A stretch of DNA of 64,000 nucleotides, from the NCBI RefSeq assembly GCF_000187895.1, contig NZ_DS990134.1, positions 248,001-312,000 of the forward strand, written 5' to 3'. A program made the translations under genes and the position numbers. Position 1 is the stretch's first letter, and each line of letters opens with the position of its first letter. The DNA is from Phocaeicola plebeius DSM 17135. Its GTDB lineage: Bacteria; Bacteroidota; Bacteroidia; Bacteroidales; Bacteroidaceae. Positions 1-9,495 of this stretch are shown here, in pieces. The notes under the pieces are model-generated. The model made no database searches. It had not been told where the DNA came from and saw only the letters and a program-made list of their open reading frames with translations.

Positions 1-1320
1 ACACATATCACCTATACTCAGGATGGTACACTGGTTACTTATGAATTGACTGACGAGGAAAAGGCTGTCGGTAAAGTTACGTTGATGGGATTGAATCCGA
101 ATACAGAATATACCATAACCATATATAACGGTGAGGTAGCACGTGGTGAAATAGAAGTTACTACGAGTATGTCTGTAGAGGTAGAATCGGAAGTCTCTGA
201 AATTACTCAGCATTCGGCTGTATTTACCTGGACAGAAGGGGTCGGGCGCCTCACTGGATATGTGTTGCTGAAAGGAGATGTATATCCAAGTGATGAAACT
301 CAGAATGCACTTTCGGCGGAAGAAGAAACGGCATGCCGGATTGAATTGAACAATTTGGAACCAAGTACTACGTATACAGTTGCAATTATGCGTGACAAAG
401 TGGTACGTGCTCGAAAAGTATTCCAGACAGCCGTTGGTATTCCGAGTGATTATACGCAGGTAACTTTGACTTCTCGTGATGAGTGGGCTGGCGCTTTGAA
501 TGACAATTCAGGAAAACTGGCCATCATCATTCCTCAGGGGGTTACGATTGACTTGACTGCCAATACATCGTTCCAGACAGAGATTCCTGCTGCTATTACT
601 TCCTTGATTTTATGGGGAGAAGAAGGAGAGGATAATATGCAAAAACCGACATTCAAGACCCGAGGCTTGAGTTTGTCTGGAGACAAGTCTGAGGTAAGAT
701 TCTATAATTTGAATGTGGAATCAAACGGTACCAGCAATTATATTTTCCGTCAGAAGGGTACGGGTACGATAGAAAGTCTGTCTTTTGAATCATGTAATGT
801 TGCCAATGCGGCCGGAGTATTCTGTGAACGTGACAAGGGTAGCGGCACTTTGAAAAATTTGTCGTTTAGTGATTGTATTGTAACAAATATTGGTAACTAT
901 TCTGTGGTGTATACAACTACAAACTATATTGTGAACAAAATAACAATGGTGAATTCAACTGTAAATGGTTGCACCGGCAATATGTTCCGTGTGGCACAGA
1001 CAGAACCATATTCACTGGAAATCACAGCTTCTACGTTGTATAATGCTTCGCAGGCTCTTATTCGAAGTGATGGTTATAATTCAGCTAATATTTTTACTAT
1101 CTCGAATACGCTGATGGGCACAGTAAATACCACCACTCCTAATAACAATAGTTCGGTGACAGGTACAAATGTATATACAACATCTGATTGTTATTCGGTG
1201 AACTGGGCTACTAAAACAGAATTGTCAGCCACTGATTTGTTTGAAGACCCTGCGAGTGGAAATTTTGTTGTGAAAGCAGCCGATTATAAGGCCTACGGTG
1301 ATCCGCGCTGGAATAAATGA
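1..1320 (+). CDS. DUF4957/DUF5123-type beta-helix surface protein, 5' partial
   Basis: The reading frame is open from the first base, so the true start and signal peptide lie outside the window; the visible part is 439 residues. The N-terminal part reads as one or two fibronectin-type repeats (short beta strands, SVFTWT-like and EPSTTYTV-like strand patterns). The middle and C-terminus have the short repeated strand pattern of a right-handed beta-helix and end in GDPRW, as in DUF4957/DUF5123 proteins of Bacteroides pectin PULs. Such proteins are lipid-anchored at the cell surface next to SusC/SusD pairs and probably bind glycan. A pectinesterase follows on the same strand, which fits that role. 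The glycan-binding function is inferred from family and context; no catalytic motif is visible. Confidence 0.75.
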   Translation, partial: THITYTQDGTLVTYELTDEEKAVGKVTLMGLNPNTEYTITIYNGEVARGEIEVTTSMSVEVESEVSEITQHSAVFTWTEGVGRLTGYVLLKGDVYPSDETQNALSAEEETACRIELNNLEPSTTYTVAIMRDKVVRARKVFQTAVGIPSDYTQVTLTSRDEWAGALNDNSGKLAIIIPQGVTIDLTANTSFQTEIPAAITSLILWGEEGEDNMQKPTFKTRGLSLSGDKSEVRFYNLNVESNGTSNYIFRQKGTGTIESLSFESCNVANAAGVFCERDKGSGTLKNLSFSDCIVTNIGNYSVVYTTTNYIVNKITMVNSTVNGCTGNMFRVAQTEPYSLEITASTLYNASQALIRSDGYNSANIFTISNTLMGTVNTTTPNNNSSVTGTNVYTTSDCYSVNWATKTELSATDLFEDPASGNFVVKAADYKAYGDPRWNK

Positions 1321-1360
1321 GAAAAAAGCACAAATGAAATCTGTAAATAAAAAATGCTCC

Positions 1361-3004
1361 ATGAAAAAAATATCTATTTTTACCAATATGTTTTTTTGCT
1401 TGATGTGCAGCTTGCTGATAATGTCTTGTAAAGACGATGAAAACGGAACGGACAGCAGCGCACTTACGCTGTTGTCATGTACCCCCGGACAGGGAGAGAA
1501 TGTCAGTACGGAAGGAACCATAGAACTGACCTTTTCCAAGAGTGTACGTCAGGCTCCTGATACTGAAATTACACTGAATGGTTCTGCCATACGTGTGATT
1601 ATCACCGACAATGTGGTTCGGGTGCATTATTCAGAGCCTTTGGCTGATCATCTTACACTGGATATCCCCTCGGGGGCTTTGACCGACATGGATGGAGTAC
1701 AGAAATACGAAGGTTTGAACCTGATTTATGAAATCAAGTTGGAAAAACGTCTTTTTGATGCCGTAGTTGATTGCAACGGTAATGGTGATTACACCACCAT
1801 AACCGAGGCTATAGAAAAGGCCCCGAGTTCATCGGAGCAGCCTTATCTGATATTTGTGGCTAACGGAGCCTATGACGAGGCACTGATAATTACCAAACCT
1901 TATATCCATCTGATAGGACAGGATGTGGAGAAAACAAAGATTCAGAAACTGATGTGCCGTGTGAAGTGGGATGGCTCGGGAAGCCAGCCTGTGGGTTGGG
2001 ATTATTCTTCTCAAAACTCAGCTTTTGCCCAAGCAAATGGCTTGACTTCCAGCAATGAGGCTGTGGTACTGGTGAAATCAAACGATTTCCATGCGGAGAA
2101 TATTTCTTTCATTAACCTTTATGGTGCACGCACTGCTGAGTATGGAGGTATGTTTGGGGATGGACAGGCAGATGCGTTGATGACTCGTGCCGACCGTATC
2201 TCATTCTATAATTGTAAGGCCGTTTCTTTCCAGGATACATGGTGGGTTCGTAACAATGAGAGTGATAACTGGAAAGGATTGAATAACCGTAACTATGCAG
2301 ACAATTGCTGGATTGAAGGGAAGACGGACTATCTGTATGGAAACGGTAACCTGCTGGTAGAAAACTCTACCTTCTATAATGTGTATTCAAGTGGTAATGT
2401 AATGACTGCCGGCAGTCATTACGAAGGCACAACCTGGGGACATATCATGCGTGATTGTATTGTCGACGGAGTTCCGGAAGCCAATGACAATACTTACTTT
2501 GGCAGACCCTGGCAGAACAAGCCGATTGCCATCTGGATAAATACTACTTGCAAGGTGAAGATTGCGGATGCAGGATATATGGACATGAGTGTATCACCTT
2601 ATCTATATGCTGAATACAATACAGTGGATGCCAATGGAAATGCGGTGGATACGAGCAAGCGTAAAAACTCGTTTACAGTGGGCGGAGTTTCTGTTCCTTA
2701 CGAAAAAAGTCTGGTATTGACGGAAACTGAAGCTGCAAACTACACATACGACAATGTGGTGAAAGGTGATGACGGATGGGATCCTAAATCTTATTATACC
2801 ACTGAAAAATTGCCGGCTGTAGAGAATGTAAGTATTTATGGAACGACACTGAGCTGGGACGGTCAGAACAAGGCAATCTGTTATCTTGTATTCGAAGATG
2901 GCGTATATGTGGGCCAGACCACAGAAACCAGCTATGAGGTAAATGCCAATGGCGGTACTTATACAGTGAAGTCTGTTAATAAATATGGCTGCCTGAGTGA
3001 TTAA
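1361..3004 (+). CDS. Pectinesterase (CE8) lipoprotein with Ig-like domain
   Basis: A 547-residue protein that should remove methyl esters from homogalacturonan. The start at 1361 gives a clean lipoprotein signal with the lipobox cysteine at residue 23 (LLIMSC); an in-frame ATG at 1334 is the alternative. Residues about 30-125 look like a bacterial Ig-like domain of the SbsA/Big_5 type. The CE8 beta-helix follows at about 127-440, with the family signatures FDAVVDCNGNGDYTT, QDTWW (first catalytic Asp), TDYLYG (second Asp) and FGRPW (substrate-binding Arg and Trp). The last 65 residues resemble a fibronectin-type module. It lies in line with the upstream surface protein and is closed by a hairpin terminator, so it probably ends the first PUL transcript. 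Confidence 0.9.
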   Translation: MKKISIFTNMFFCLMCSLLIMSCKDDENGTDSSALTLLSCTPGQGENVSTEGTIELTFSKSVRQAPDTEITLNGSAIRVIITDNVVRVHYSEPLADHLTLDIPSGALTDMDGVQKYEGLNLIYEIKLEKRLFDAVVDCNGNGDYTTITEAIEKAPSSSEQPYLIFVANGAYDEALIITKPYIHLIGQDVEKTKIQKLMCRVKWDGSGSQPVGWDYSSQNSAFAQANGLTSSNEAVVLVKSNDFHAENISFINLYGARTAEYGGMFGDGQADALMTRADRISFYNCKAVSFQDTWWVRNNESDNWKGLNNRNYADNCWIEGKTDYLYGNGNLLVENSTFYNVYSSGNVMTAGSHYEGTTWGHIMRDCIVDGVPEANDNTYFGRPWQNKPIAIWINTTCKVKIADAGYMDMSVSPYLYAEYNTVDANGNAVDTSKRKNSFTVGGVSVPYEKSLVLTETEAANYTYDNVVKGDDGWDPKSYYTTEKLPAVENVSIYGTTLSWDGQNKAICYLVFEDGVYVGQTTETSYEVNANGGTYTVKSVNKYGCLSD

Positions 3005-3011
3005 ACCTGAT

Positions 3012-3055
3012 GTTGCCGGAACCGGAACGAAGTGGATTCCGGCAACTTTATTTCG
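3012..3055 (+). terminator. Intrinsic terminator after the pectinesterase
   Basis: A perfect 10-bp stem (GTTGCCGGAA at 3012-3021 with TTCCGGCAAC at 3037-3046) is followed by a T-rich run, starting 8 nt after the pectinesterase stop. It separates this gene from the pectate lyase pair. Confidence 0.75.
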
Positions 3056-3079
3056 TTTAAATGATAATAAAATAAGAAT

Positions 3080-4690
3080 ATGCGTAAAAGATATATTTCT
3101 TATCTGTTACTGGGTTTTCTTCTGTCGGCAAGTAGTGCATCTTGTTCAGAAAAGCAGGTGACGGATGAACCGGGGAATGAGAATCCTTCGGACACAGATA
3201 CGGATAATGATGAACCGACAGATGGAGACGGAGAAAACCAGTTTGGAGATTTGCCTGATTATGGCACACCCGACCGTTCGTCTATCGTAGCCTTCCCTGG
3301 AGCTTACGGAGCCGGGGCATATACGACAGGAGGTGCCGGAGGAAAAGTCCTGACGGTGACCTCACTGGCCGATGATGGAACGGAAGGTACCTTACGTTGG
3401 GCTGTCAATCAGACTGGCCCCAGAACCATTGTCTTTGCAAAAGGTGGTTTGATAGAATTGGAGAGTGAACTGGATATAAAGAATGGCGATGTAACCATTG
3501 CCGGACAGACGGCTCCCGGAGGGGGAATCTGTTTGAAAGGTCATCCCGTGTCCATCAAGGCCGATAACGTGATAGTCCGTTTTATCCGTTGCCGGATGGG
3601 CTCTGATAAGTTGACAGCGGAAGAAGCCGACGGAGCAGATGCCCTGTGGGGGAAAGAGAACACGAATGTTCTTATTGATCACTGTTCTGTCAGTTGGAGT
3701 ACAGATGAATGTGCCTCTTTCTATGATAATACCAACTTTACGATGCAGTGGTGCATTATCAGTGAGAGTCTGGCTAATTCCGTACACGGAAAGGGAGCGC
3801 ATGGTTACGGAGGTATCTGGGGCGGTTCTCCGGCTACTTTCCATCATAACCTGATTGCTCATCACAGCAGCCGTACGCCTCGTTTGTGTGGCAGCCGCTA
3901 TACGGGCATGCCGGAAAAAGAGAAGGTAGACCTTCGTAATAATGTGTTCTATAACTGGGGAACTACGAATGGCGGTTATGCAGGTGAAGGTGGCAGCTAT
4001 AATTTTGTGAATAATTATTATAAGCCCGGGCCTTCTACCGCGCAGAAGAAAAATCTGGTGAACCGTATTTTTCAGCCGAATGGAGATGATGGTACCAATA
4101 ATAACCAAAAAGGTGTTTGGGGCGTTTTTCATCTTAGCGGAAACTATTTTGATACCTCCTGTTCTTATTTGACGGAAGAGATGAAGGCATTGGCTGCTTC
4201 CGTGAATGAGGATAACTGGATTGGTCTTCAGCCGAATGCGACAGAGAAGGTCCCTTTGCCTGACAATGATCCTGCTTCTATCAGATCGGAAGTGGAGTTC
4301 GTGATTTCACAAGATGCCGGCCAGTTCACGCAAACGGCAGCAGAAGCCTACGAAGCGGTGTTGAATTATGCCGGTGTTTCGACTAAGCGTGATGCGGTGG
4401 ATACGCGTATTGTAAATAATGTACGCAACGGAGATTATACTGCGAACGGCAGCAATGGTGGTACGTTTGGTATTATTGACAGTGCAGGCGATGTGGGTGG
4501 CTGGCCTGAATATACAGCCGGAACAACTCAGAAGGATACCGATAAGGATGGCATTCCGGATTATTGGGAAGAAGCGCATGGGCTTGACAAGAATACGGAT
4601 GACAGTGCCAAATATAATCTGAGTAAAGAGTATACCAATCTGGAGGTTTATATAAATAGTTTAGTTGAAGATTTATATCCTATAAAATAA
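3080..4690 (+). CDS. Pectate lyase (PL1 family) lipoprotein
   Basis: A 536-residue lipoprotein (SASSASC lipobox, Cys22) followed by an acidic D/E/N-rich linker to about residue 60 that would hold the enzyme off the membrane. The PL1 parallel beta-helix runs from about 70 to 430. Visible PL1 signatures are the [13 protein letters not shown] start, [11 protein letters not shown], the [11 protein letters not shown] calcium-binding segment and [13 protein letters not shown], which contains the arginine expected to abstract the proton. The C-terminus has a [13 protein letters not shown] calcium-binding/thrombospondin-3-like motif often found in Bacteroidetes lyases. It would cleave polygalacturonate by beta-elimination, probably at the cell surface. 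It is a close paralogue of the next gene, 7 nt downstream. Confidence 0.92.
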   Translation: MRKRYISYLLLGFLLSASSASCSEKQVTDEPGNENPSDTDTDNDEPTDGDGENQFGDLPDYGTPDRSSIVAFPGAYGAGAYTTGGAGGKVLTVTSLADDGTEGTLRWAVNQTGPRTIVFAKGGLIELESELDIKNGDVTIAGQTAPGGGICLKGHPVSIKADNVIVRFIRCRMGSDKLTAEEADGADALWGKENTNVLIDHCSVSWSTDECASFYDNTNFTMQWCIISESLANSVHGKGAHGYGGIWGGSPATFHHNLIAHHSSRTPRLCGSRYTGMPEKEKVDLRNNVFYNWGTTNGGYAGEGGSYNFVNNYYKPGPSTAQKKNLVNRIFQPNGDDGTNNNQKGVWGVFHLSGNYFDTSCSYLTEEMKALAASVNEDNWIGLQPNATEKVPLPDNDPASIRSEVEFVISQDAGQFTQTAAEAYEAVLNYAGVSTKRDAVDTRIVNNVRNGDYTANGSNGGTFGIIDSAGDVGGWPEYTAGTTQKDTDKDGIPDYWEEAHGLDKNTDDSAKYNLSKEYTNLEVYINSLVEDLYPIK

Positions 4691-4697
4691 ATAAGTT

Positions 4698-6185
4698 ATG
4701 AAGAATTTTTTAGTAGCAGGAATTTGCGGCATGATATGTATGAGTGCAGTAGCTGCACATGCAGGCGATTTGGTTTCTTATCCTGTACCGGACCGGACAA
4801 CGGTTCCGGCCTTTCCGGGAGCAGATGGTGCGGGAAAATATACTACCGGTGGAGCTGGTGGACAGGTCCTGGTGGTAAACTCCTTGAAGGATGACGGCTC
4901 GGAAGGTACGCTTCGCTGGGCTATCCGGAAAAAAGGTCCTCGCACCATTGTGTTTGCGGTGAGTGGCATTATCGAACTTCAGTCGCCGTTGAAGATTAAT
5001 AACGGCGATTTGACCATTGCCGGACAAACGGCTCCTGGTGATGGTATCTGCCTGAAGAATTACACCTTTGGCATTCAGGCAGACAACGTAATCGTGCGGT
5101 TCATCCGTTCGCGGATGGGAGATGACATCAAACAAAAGGGCGACGATGCCATGAATGGCTTTAAATATCATAAGAATATCATCATAGACCATTGTTCAAT
5201 AAGCTGGAGTACTGATGAGTGTGCCACGTTCTACAACAACAGTAATTTCACGCTTCAGTGGTGTGTCATCAGTGAGAGTCTGGCTAATTCCATTCATGAA
5301 AAGGGAGCACATGGATATGGAGGCATCTGGGGTGGTCAGAAAGCATCGTTCCATCATAATCTGCTGGCGCATCACACCAACCGTACACCGCGTTTGTGCG
5401 GAAGTCGTTATACCGGAAAGCCTGAAGCAGAGAAGGTGGAGCTGTTTAATAACGTAATCTATAATTACGGTAGCGACGGTGCCTATGCCGGTGAAGGTGG
5501 AGAGTACAACTTTATTAATAACTACTATAAGCCGGGTCCTTTTACGGCCACAAAGTCTTCCTACAAGCGTCTGTTCACGGCTTATGCCGATGACGGTAAG
5601 AACAATAATGCAGCAGGTACGCACGGTTTGTTCTATCTGGGAGGAAACTATATTGATCCTACTTGTGATAAACTTACGGAAAAACAGCGTAAAGCTATCA
5701 TGGTCGTCAATAAAGACAATGCGGCTGGCTTGATTATTAAGAAGGAATTTGCACCTGTGAATGAGGTGTTATATAACAAGCCGTTTGAAATAGCAGAACA
5801 TACTTCTTTGCAGTCTACATGGGACGCTTATGAATCTGTATTGAATTTTGCCGGTGCATCTTTTTCACGCGATGCGCATGACAAGCGTATTACGGAAGAG
5901 GTGCGTAAGGGAACGTATACTTATGAAGGTTCACATGGCAGTACCAATGGGATGATTGACCGTCCGGCCGATGTAGGAGGATGGGGAGAGTACAAGCAGA
6001 CTGCTGCACCTGTCGATACGGATGGTGATGGTATGCCTGATGAATGGGAAAAAGCACACGGACTGAATCCAGAAAATGGAAGTGACGGCGCGGCTTATAA
6101 CCTGAGTGCTTCTTATACCAATCTGGAGGTGTATTTGAATGGCCTTGTGGCACATCTTTATCCGCAGGAAGCTTTGAAGAAATAA
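4698..6185 (+). CDS. Pectate lyase (PL1 family), signal-peptide form
   Basis: A 495-residue paralogue of the preceding lyase with the same core: the GGAGGQVLVVNSL start, [22 protein letters not shown] and [13 protein letters not shown] (catalytic Arg), plus the C-terminal DTDGDGMPDEWEK motif. It differs at the N-terminus: a standard signal peptide with an AHA cleavage site near residue 22 and no lipobox cysteine, so it is probably periplasmic rather than surface-anchored. The 7-nt gap makes co-transcription with the upstream lyase very likely. The pair looks like a tandem duplication with divided location, a long-chain cutter outside and an oligomer cutter inside; that division is inferred. 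Confidence 0.92.
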   Translation: MKNFLVAGICGMICMSAVAAHAGDLVSYPVPDRTTVPAFPGADGAGKYTTGGAGGQVLVVNSLKDDGSEGTLRWAIRKKGPRTIVFAVSGIIELQSPLKINNGDLTIAGQTAPGDGICLKNYTFGIQADNVIVRFIRSRMGDDIKQKGDDAMNGFKYHKNIIIDHCSISWSTDECATFYNNSNFTLQWCVISESLANSIHEKGAHGYGGIWGGQKASFHHNLLAHHTNRTPRLCGSRYTGKPEAEKVELFNNVIYNYGSDGAYAGEGGEYNFINNYYKPGPFTATKSSYKRLFTAYADDGKNNNAAGTHGLFYLGGNYIDPTCDKLTEKQRKAIMVVNKDNAAGLIIKKEFAPVNEVLYNKPFEIAEHTSLQSTWDAYESVLNFAGASFSRDAHDKRITEEVRKGTYTYEGSHGSTNGMIDRPADVGGWGEYKQTAAPVDTDGDGMPDEWEKAHGLNPENGSDGAAYNLSASYTNLEVYLNGLVAHLYPQEALKK

Positions 6186-6213
6186 CGTTATCACTTTAAA
6201 TCAAGTTGTAAGA

Positions 6214-7782
6214 ATGAATTTTTTGGTTAGAAGTTTATCTGTACTGGTTTTGAGTCTTTTTTCTTTTGCTTGCACTTCGAACGGAAAATCGGTGGTGAAT
6301 GGTGAAAGTACAGACTCTTGCCTATATAGTCAGTTGCCTTTTGAAATGCCACGGGTGGTGCAACCGGTATTTCCTGATTATGAGGTGAATATTAAGGACT
6401 TTGGCGCAGTGGCTGATGGGAAGACCTTGAACACGGAAGCCATTAACAAAGCTATTCAGAAGGTAAGTGCCCGGGGAGGCGGTAAGGTAATCATTCCGCA
6501 GGGACTATGGTTGACCGGACCGATAGAGTTGCAAAGCAATGTCAATCTTTATACGGAAGAAAACTCCCTGATTCTGTTTTCGGACAATTTCAATGATTAT
6601 CCTATTATCGAGACCTCGTTCGAGGGGCTGGAAACACGTCGTTGTCAGTCACCTATTTCTGCAGTCAATGCGGAGAATATAGCCATTACCGGACATGGAG
6701 TCTTTGATGGAGCGGGCGACAGTTGGCGTCCGGTGAAGAAAGGGAAGATGACTGAATCGCAATGGAAGTCATTACTGGCATCCGGGGGAGTAGTAGAAAA
6801 TAATATATGGTATCCCACTGAAGGTTCCTTGAAAGGGGCTAAAGCTTGCAAGGAATTTAATAATCCGGAAGGTATAGAAACGGAAGAGCAATGGAATGAG
6901 ATTCGTCCTTGGTTGCGTCCGGTTCTTTTAAGCCTGGCAAAATGCAAGAACGTGTTGCTGAAGGGAGTCACATTCAAGAATTCGCCCAGCTGGTGTTTGC
7001 ATCCTCTTTCGTGCGAACATATTACGATTGACGGTGTAAAGGTGTTTAATCCTTGGTATTCTCAAAATGGAGATGCACTTGACTTGGAGTCGTGTACCAA
7101 TGCACTGGTTATAAACAATGTGTTTGATGCCGGAGACGATGCCATTTGCATCAAGTCGGGCAAAGATGAGGATGGACGCAAACGAGGTGAACCTTGTCAG
7201 AATGTCATTGTGAAAAACAATGTAGTGCTGCATGGACATGGCGGTTTTGTGGTAGGAAGTGAAATGTCGGGTGGTGTAAAAAATATTTATGTGTCCGACT
7301 GTACCTTCCTTGGAACAGATGTTGGTTTGCGGTTTAAGAGTACAAGAGGCCGTGGAGGAGTGGTGGAGAACATTCATATTCACAATATCAATATGATAGA
7401 CATTCCTCATGAGGCTTTGTTGTTTGACTTGTTCTATGGAGGCAAGGCAGCAGGTGAAGAAACGGCCGAGGAACTGGCCGGCCGGATGAAGGCTGAGGTT
7501 CCTCCTGTAACGGAAGAAACGCCGGCATTTCGTGACATTTACATATCGAATGTGACAGCGAGGGGAGTGGGACGTGCCATGTTTTTTAACGGACTTCCTG
7601 AGATGCCTATCCGGAATGTGCACATAAAGGATGTCACTGTCAGCCGTGCTGAAAAAGGAATCGAAATCAGTCAGGCTGAAAATGTCACTATCGAGAATAC
7701 GGTGGTAGAGTCGGAAGGAAACGTGCTTCAGGTAAAGAATTCGAAGCATGTAACGGTAAATGGAAAGACTTATCAAGAATGA
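6214..7782 (+). CDS. GH28 polygalacturonase lipoprotein
   Basis: A 522-residue glycoside hydrolase family 28 enzyme with a lipoprotein signal (FSFAC, Cys20). The entry sequence DFGAVADGKTLNTEAI is typical. The four GH28 active-site signatures are present in order: NGD at 285-287 (variant of NTD), GDD at 307-309, GHGG at 341-344 and RFK at 373-375 (variant of RIK). It hydrolyses alpha-1,4 galacturonic linkages; the insertion-rich N-terminal half resembles exo-acting members, but mode cannot be settled from sequence. It begins 28 nt after the second pectate lyase, so it belongs to the same transcript, which ends at the hairpin beginning near 7849. Confidence 0.92.
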   Translation: MNFLVRSLSVLVLSLFSFACTSNGKSVVNGESTDSCLYSQLPFEMPRVVQPVFPDYEVNIKDFGAVADGKTLNTEAINKAIQKVSARGGGKVIIPQGLWLTGPIELQSNVNLYTEENSLILFSDNFNDYPIIETSFEGLETRRCQSPISAVNAENIAITGHGVFDGAGDSWRPVKKGKMTESQWKSLLASGGVVENNIWYPTEGSLKGAKACKEFNNPEGIETEEQWNEIRPWLRPVLLSLAKCKNVLLKGVTFKNSPSWCLHPLSCEHITIDGVKVFNPWYSQNGDALDLESCTNALVINNVFDAGDDAICIKSGKDEDGRKRGEPCQNVIVKNNVVLHGHGGFVVGSEMSGGVKNIYVSDCTFLGTDVGLRFKSTRGRGGVVENIHIHNINMIDIPHEALLFDLFYGGKAAGEETAEELAGRMKAEVPPVTEETPAFRDIYISNVTARGVGRAMFFNGLPEMPIRNVHIKDVTVSRAEKGIEISQAENVTIENTVVESEGNVLQVKNSKHVTVNGKTYQE

Positions 7783-7848
7783 TGACAGAACGACACTAAT
7801 TGTCAGATTTGTCATGTGAGATTGGTTAAAAATAAGGTTTCATTTGTA

Positions 7849-7889
7849 GTGCCTCAGGATGACAGCAATGTCTCCTGAGGCGCTTTTTG
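7849..7889 (+). terminator. Intrinsic terminator after the GH28 gene
   Basis: A 9-bp perfect stem (GCCTCAGGA at 7851-7859 with TCCTGAGGC at 7873-7881) is followed at once by a run of five T. It separates the PL1-PL1-GH28 transcript from uxaB. Confidence 0.85.
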
Positions 7890-7981
7890 TATGGAGGTAT
7901 GCAATAAAGGATATGGGCGGGATAGAACAAAAAATACGATTCTATAAACGATTATTACACATCTTTCTTGTCCTATCTCTC

Positions 7982-7989
7982 TATTTTTG
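7982..7989 (+). promoter_or_regulatory. Predicted -7 promoter element for uxaB-uxaA
   Basis: TATTTTTG matches the Bacteroidetes -7 consensus TAnnTTTG exactly and lies 33 nt before the uxaB start. No good TTTG -33 element is seen at the usual spacing. Confidence 0.5.
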
Positions 7990-8022
7990 CTCCTATATGA
8001 ATTTATAAATACTATTATTATC

Positions 8023-9465
8023 ATGAAGAAATTAAATAGCGAAACAGCAGTAAAGACGGTTCGTCCGGAAAAGGTCATTCAGTTTGGAGAGGGAAATTTC
8101 TTGCGATGCTTTGTCGATTGGATTATTTCGAACATGAATGAAAAAACAGATTTTAATGGGAATGTGGTCGTGGTGCAGCCCATTGAAAAGGGAATGATTG
8201 ATATGATTAATCAGCAGGACGGATTGTATCATGTCAATTTGCAAGGATTGGAAAAAGGAGAGGTCATTAATTCTTATCGAATGATTGACGTCATTAGCCG
8301 TTGCCTGAATCCTTACAAGGAATATGCATCATATCTGGCTTTGGCCGAACAGCCTGAAATCCGTTTTGTCATCTCTAATACGACAGAGGCTGGCATTACG
8401 TTCGATCCGGCTTGCCGGTTGGAAGATACTCCTCCGGCTTCTTATCCGGCCAAACTGACACAGTTGTTGTATCACCGTTATAAGTTTTTCCATGGAGCGG
8501 CAGACAAGGGGTTGATTATTTTTCCGTGTGAACTGATTTTCTTGAATGGACATAAGTTGAAAGAAACCATCTATCAGTATATTGAACTCTGGCAGCTGGA
8601 AGAAGAATTTAAGTCTTGGTTTGAAACGGCTTGTGGAGTATATGCCACGCTGGTAGACCGTATTGTTCCGGGTTTCCCGAGAAAGACGATTGACAGCATA
8701 AAGGAACATTTGGGCTACGATGACAACCTCGTCGTGCAGGGAGAAGCTTTTCATTTGTGGGTTATCGAGGCTCCGCAGAGTGTGGAAAATGAGTTCCCGG
8801 CCAGCAAGGCAGGTTTGAATGTGTTGTTCGTTCCTTCGGAAAAGCCGTATCACGAACGTAAAGTGACCTTATTGAATGGCACACATACCATTCTTTCTCC
8901 GATTGCTTATCTTTCGGGCATTGACATTGTGCGCGATGCTTGTCAGGATGCGGTGATAGGAAAATACATCCGTAAGGTGATGGCTGAGGAACTGATGCAG
9001 ACACTTTCTCTTCCGGTGGACGAACTGAAAGCTTTTGCGGTCAGTGTCATCGAACGTTTTGAGAATCCCTTCGTTGACCATCAGGTGACTTCCATCATGC
9101 TGAATGCTTTCCCGAAATTTACGGCAAGAGATCTTCCTTCTGTCAAGGAATATTATAACCGGAAAGGAATACTTCCTTATGGCATTGTGCTGGGACTGGC
9201 GGCATTGATTGTGTATTATAAAGGAGGCTGCCGGGCAGATGGTGCAGAAATCGTACCCAATGATGCGCCTGAGATTATGGCGTTTGTAAAGGATGCCTGG
9301 AAAACTGAAAACCTGGATGAGGTAACCCGTCAGGTGCTGGGGGCAGAATTCATTTGGGGAGAAGATTTGAATGAGATACCCGGACTTTCTCTGCTGGTCA
9401 CAGAGATGCTGACTGATATTTGTGACAAAGGTATGTATCAGGTGGTAAAGGCCTATGTGGGCTGA
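8023..9465 (+). CDS. uxaB: Tagaturonate reductase
   Basis: A 480-residue member of the mannitol dehydrogenase-like family that reduces D-tagaturonate to D-altronate with NADH. The N-terminal nucleotide-binding segment VIQFGEGNFLRCFVDWII and the central KVTLLNGTHT-like motif (ERKVTLLNGTHTILSP) are characteristic of UxaB. The start at 8023 (MKKLNSET) is preferred to an in-frame ATG 36 nt upstream, because it aligns with family N-termini and leaves the predicted promoter outside the gene. It follows the GH28 terminator and abuts uxaA, tying galacturonate release to catabolism. The isomerase UxaC and the KDG kinase and aldolase are not in this window. Confidence 0.93.
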   Translation: MKKLNSETAVKTVRPEKVIQFGEGNFLRCFVDWIISNMNEKTDFNGNVVVVQPIEKGMIDMINQQDGLYHVNLQGLEKGEVINSYRMIDVISRCLNPYKEYASYLALAEQPEIRFVISNTTEAGITFDPACRLEDTPPASYPAKLTQLLYHRYKFFHGAADKGLIIFPCELIFLNGHKLKETIYQYIELWQLEEEFKSWFETACGVYATLVDRIVPGFPRKTIDSIKEHLGYDDNLVVQGEAFHLWVIEAPQSVENEFPASKAGLNVLFVPSEKPYHERKVTLLNGTHTILSPIAYLSGIDIVRDACQDAVIGKYIRKVMAEELMQTLSLPVDELKAFAVSVIERFENPFVDHQVTSIMLNAFPKFTARDLPSVKEYYNRKGILPYGIVLGLAALIVYYKGGCRADGAEIVPNDAPEIMAFVKDAWKTENLDEVTRQVLGAEFIWGEDLNEIPGLSLLVTEMLTDICDKGMYQVVKAYVG

Positions 9466-9495
9466 TTGATGGACAGAAATAAAGAAAAAAAGAAA

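Noticed and set aside
3392..4132. 246-codon open frame opposite the first pectate lyase
   Set aside because: Antisense shadow of a clear PL1 domain; similar shadow frames appear opposite the second lyase.
6928..7815. 295-codon open frame opposite the GH28 gene
   Set aside because: Antisense shadow; the plus-strand GH28 product has all four active-site signatures.
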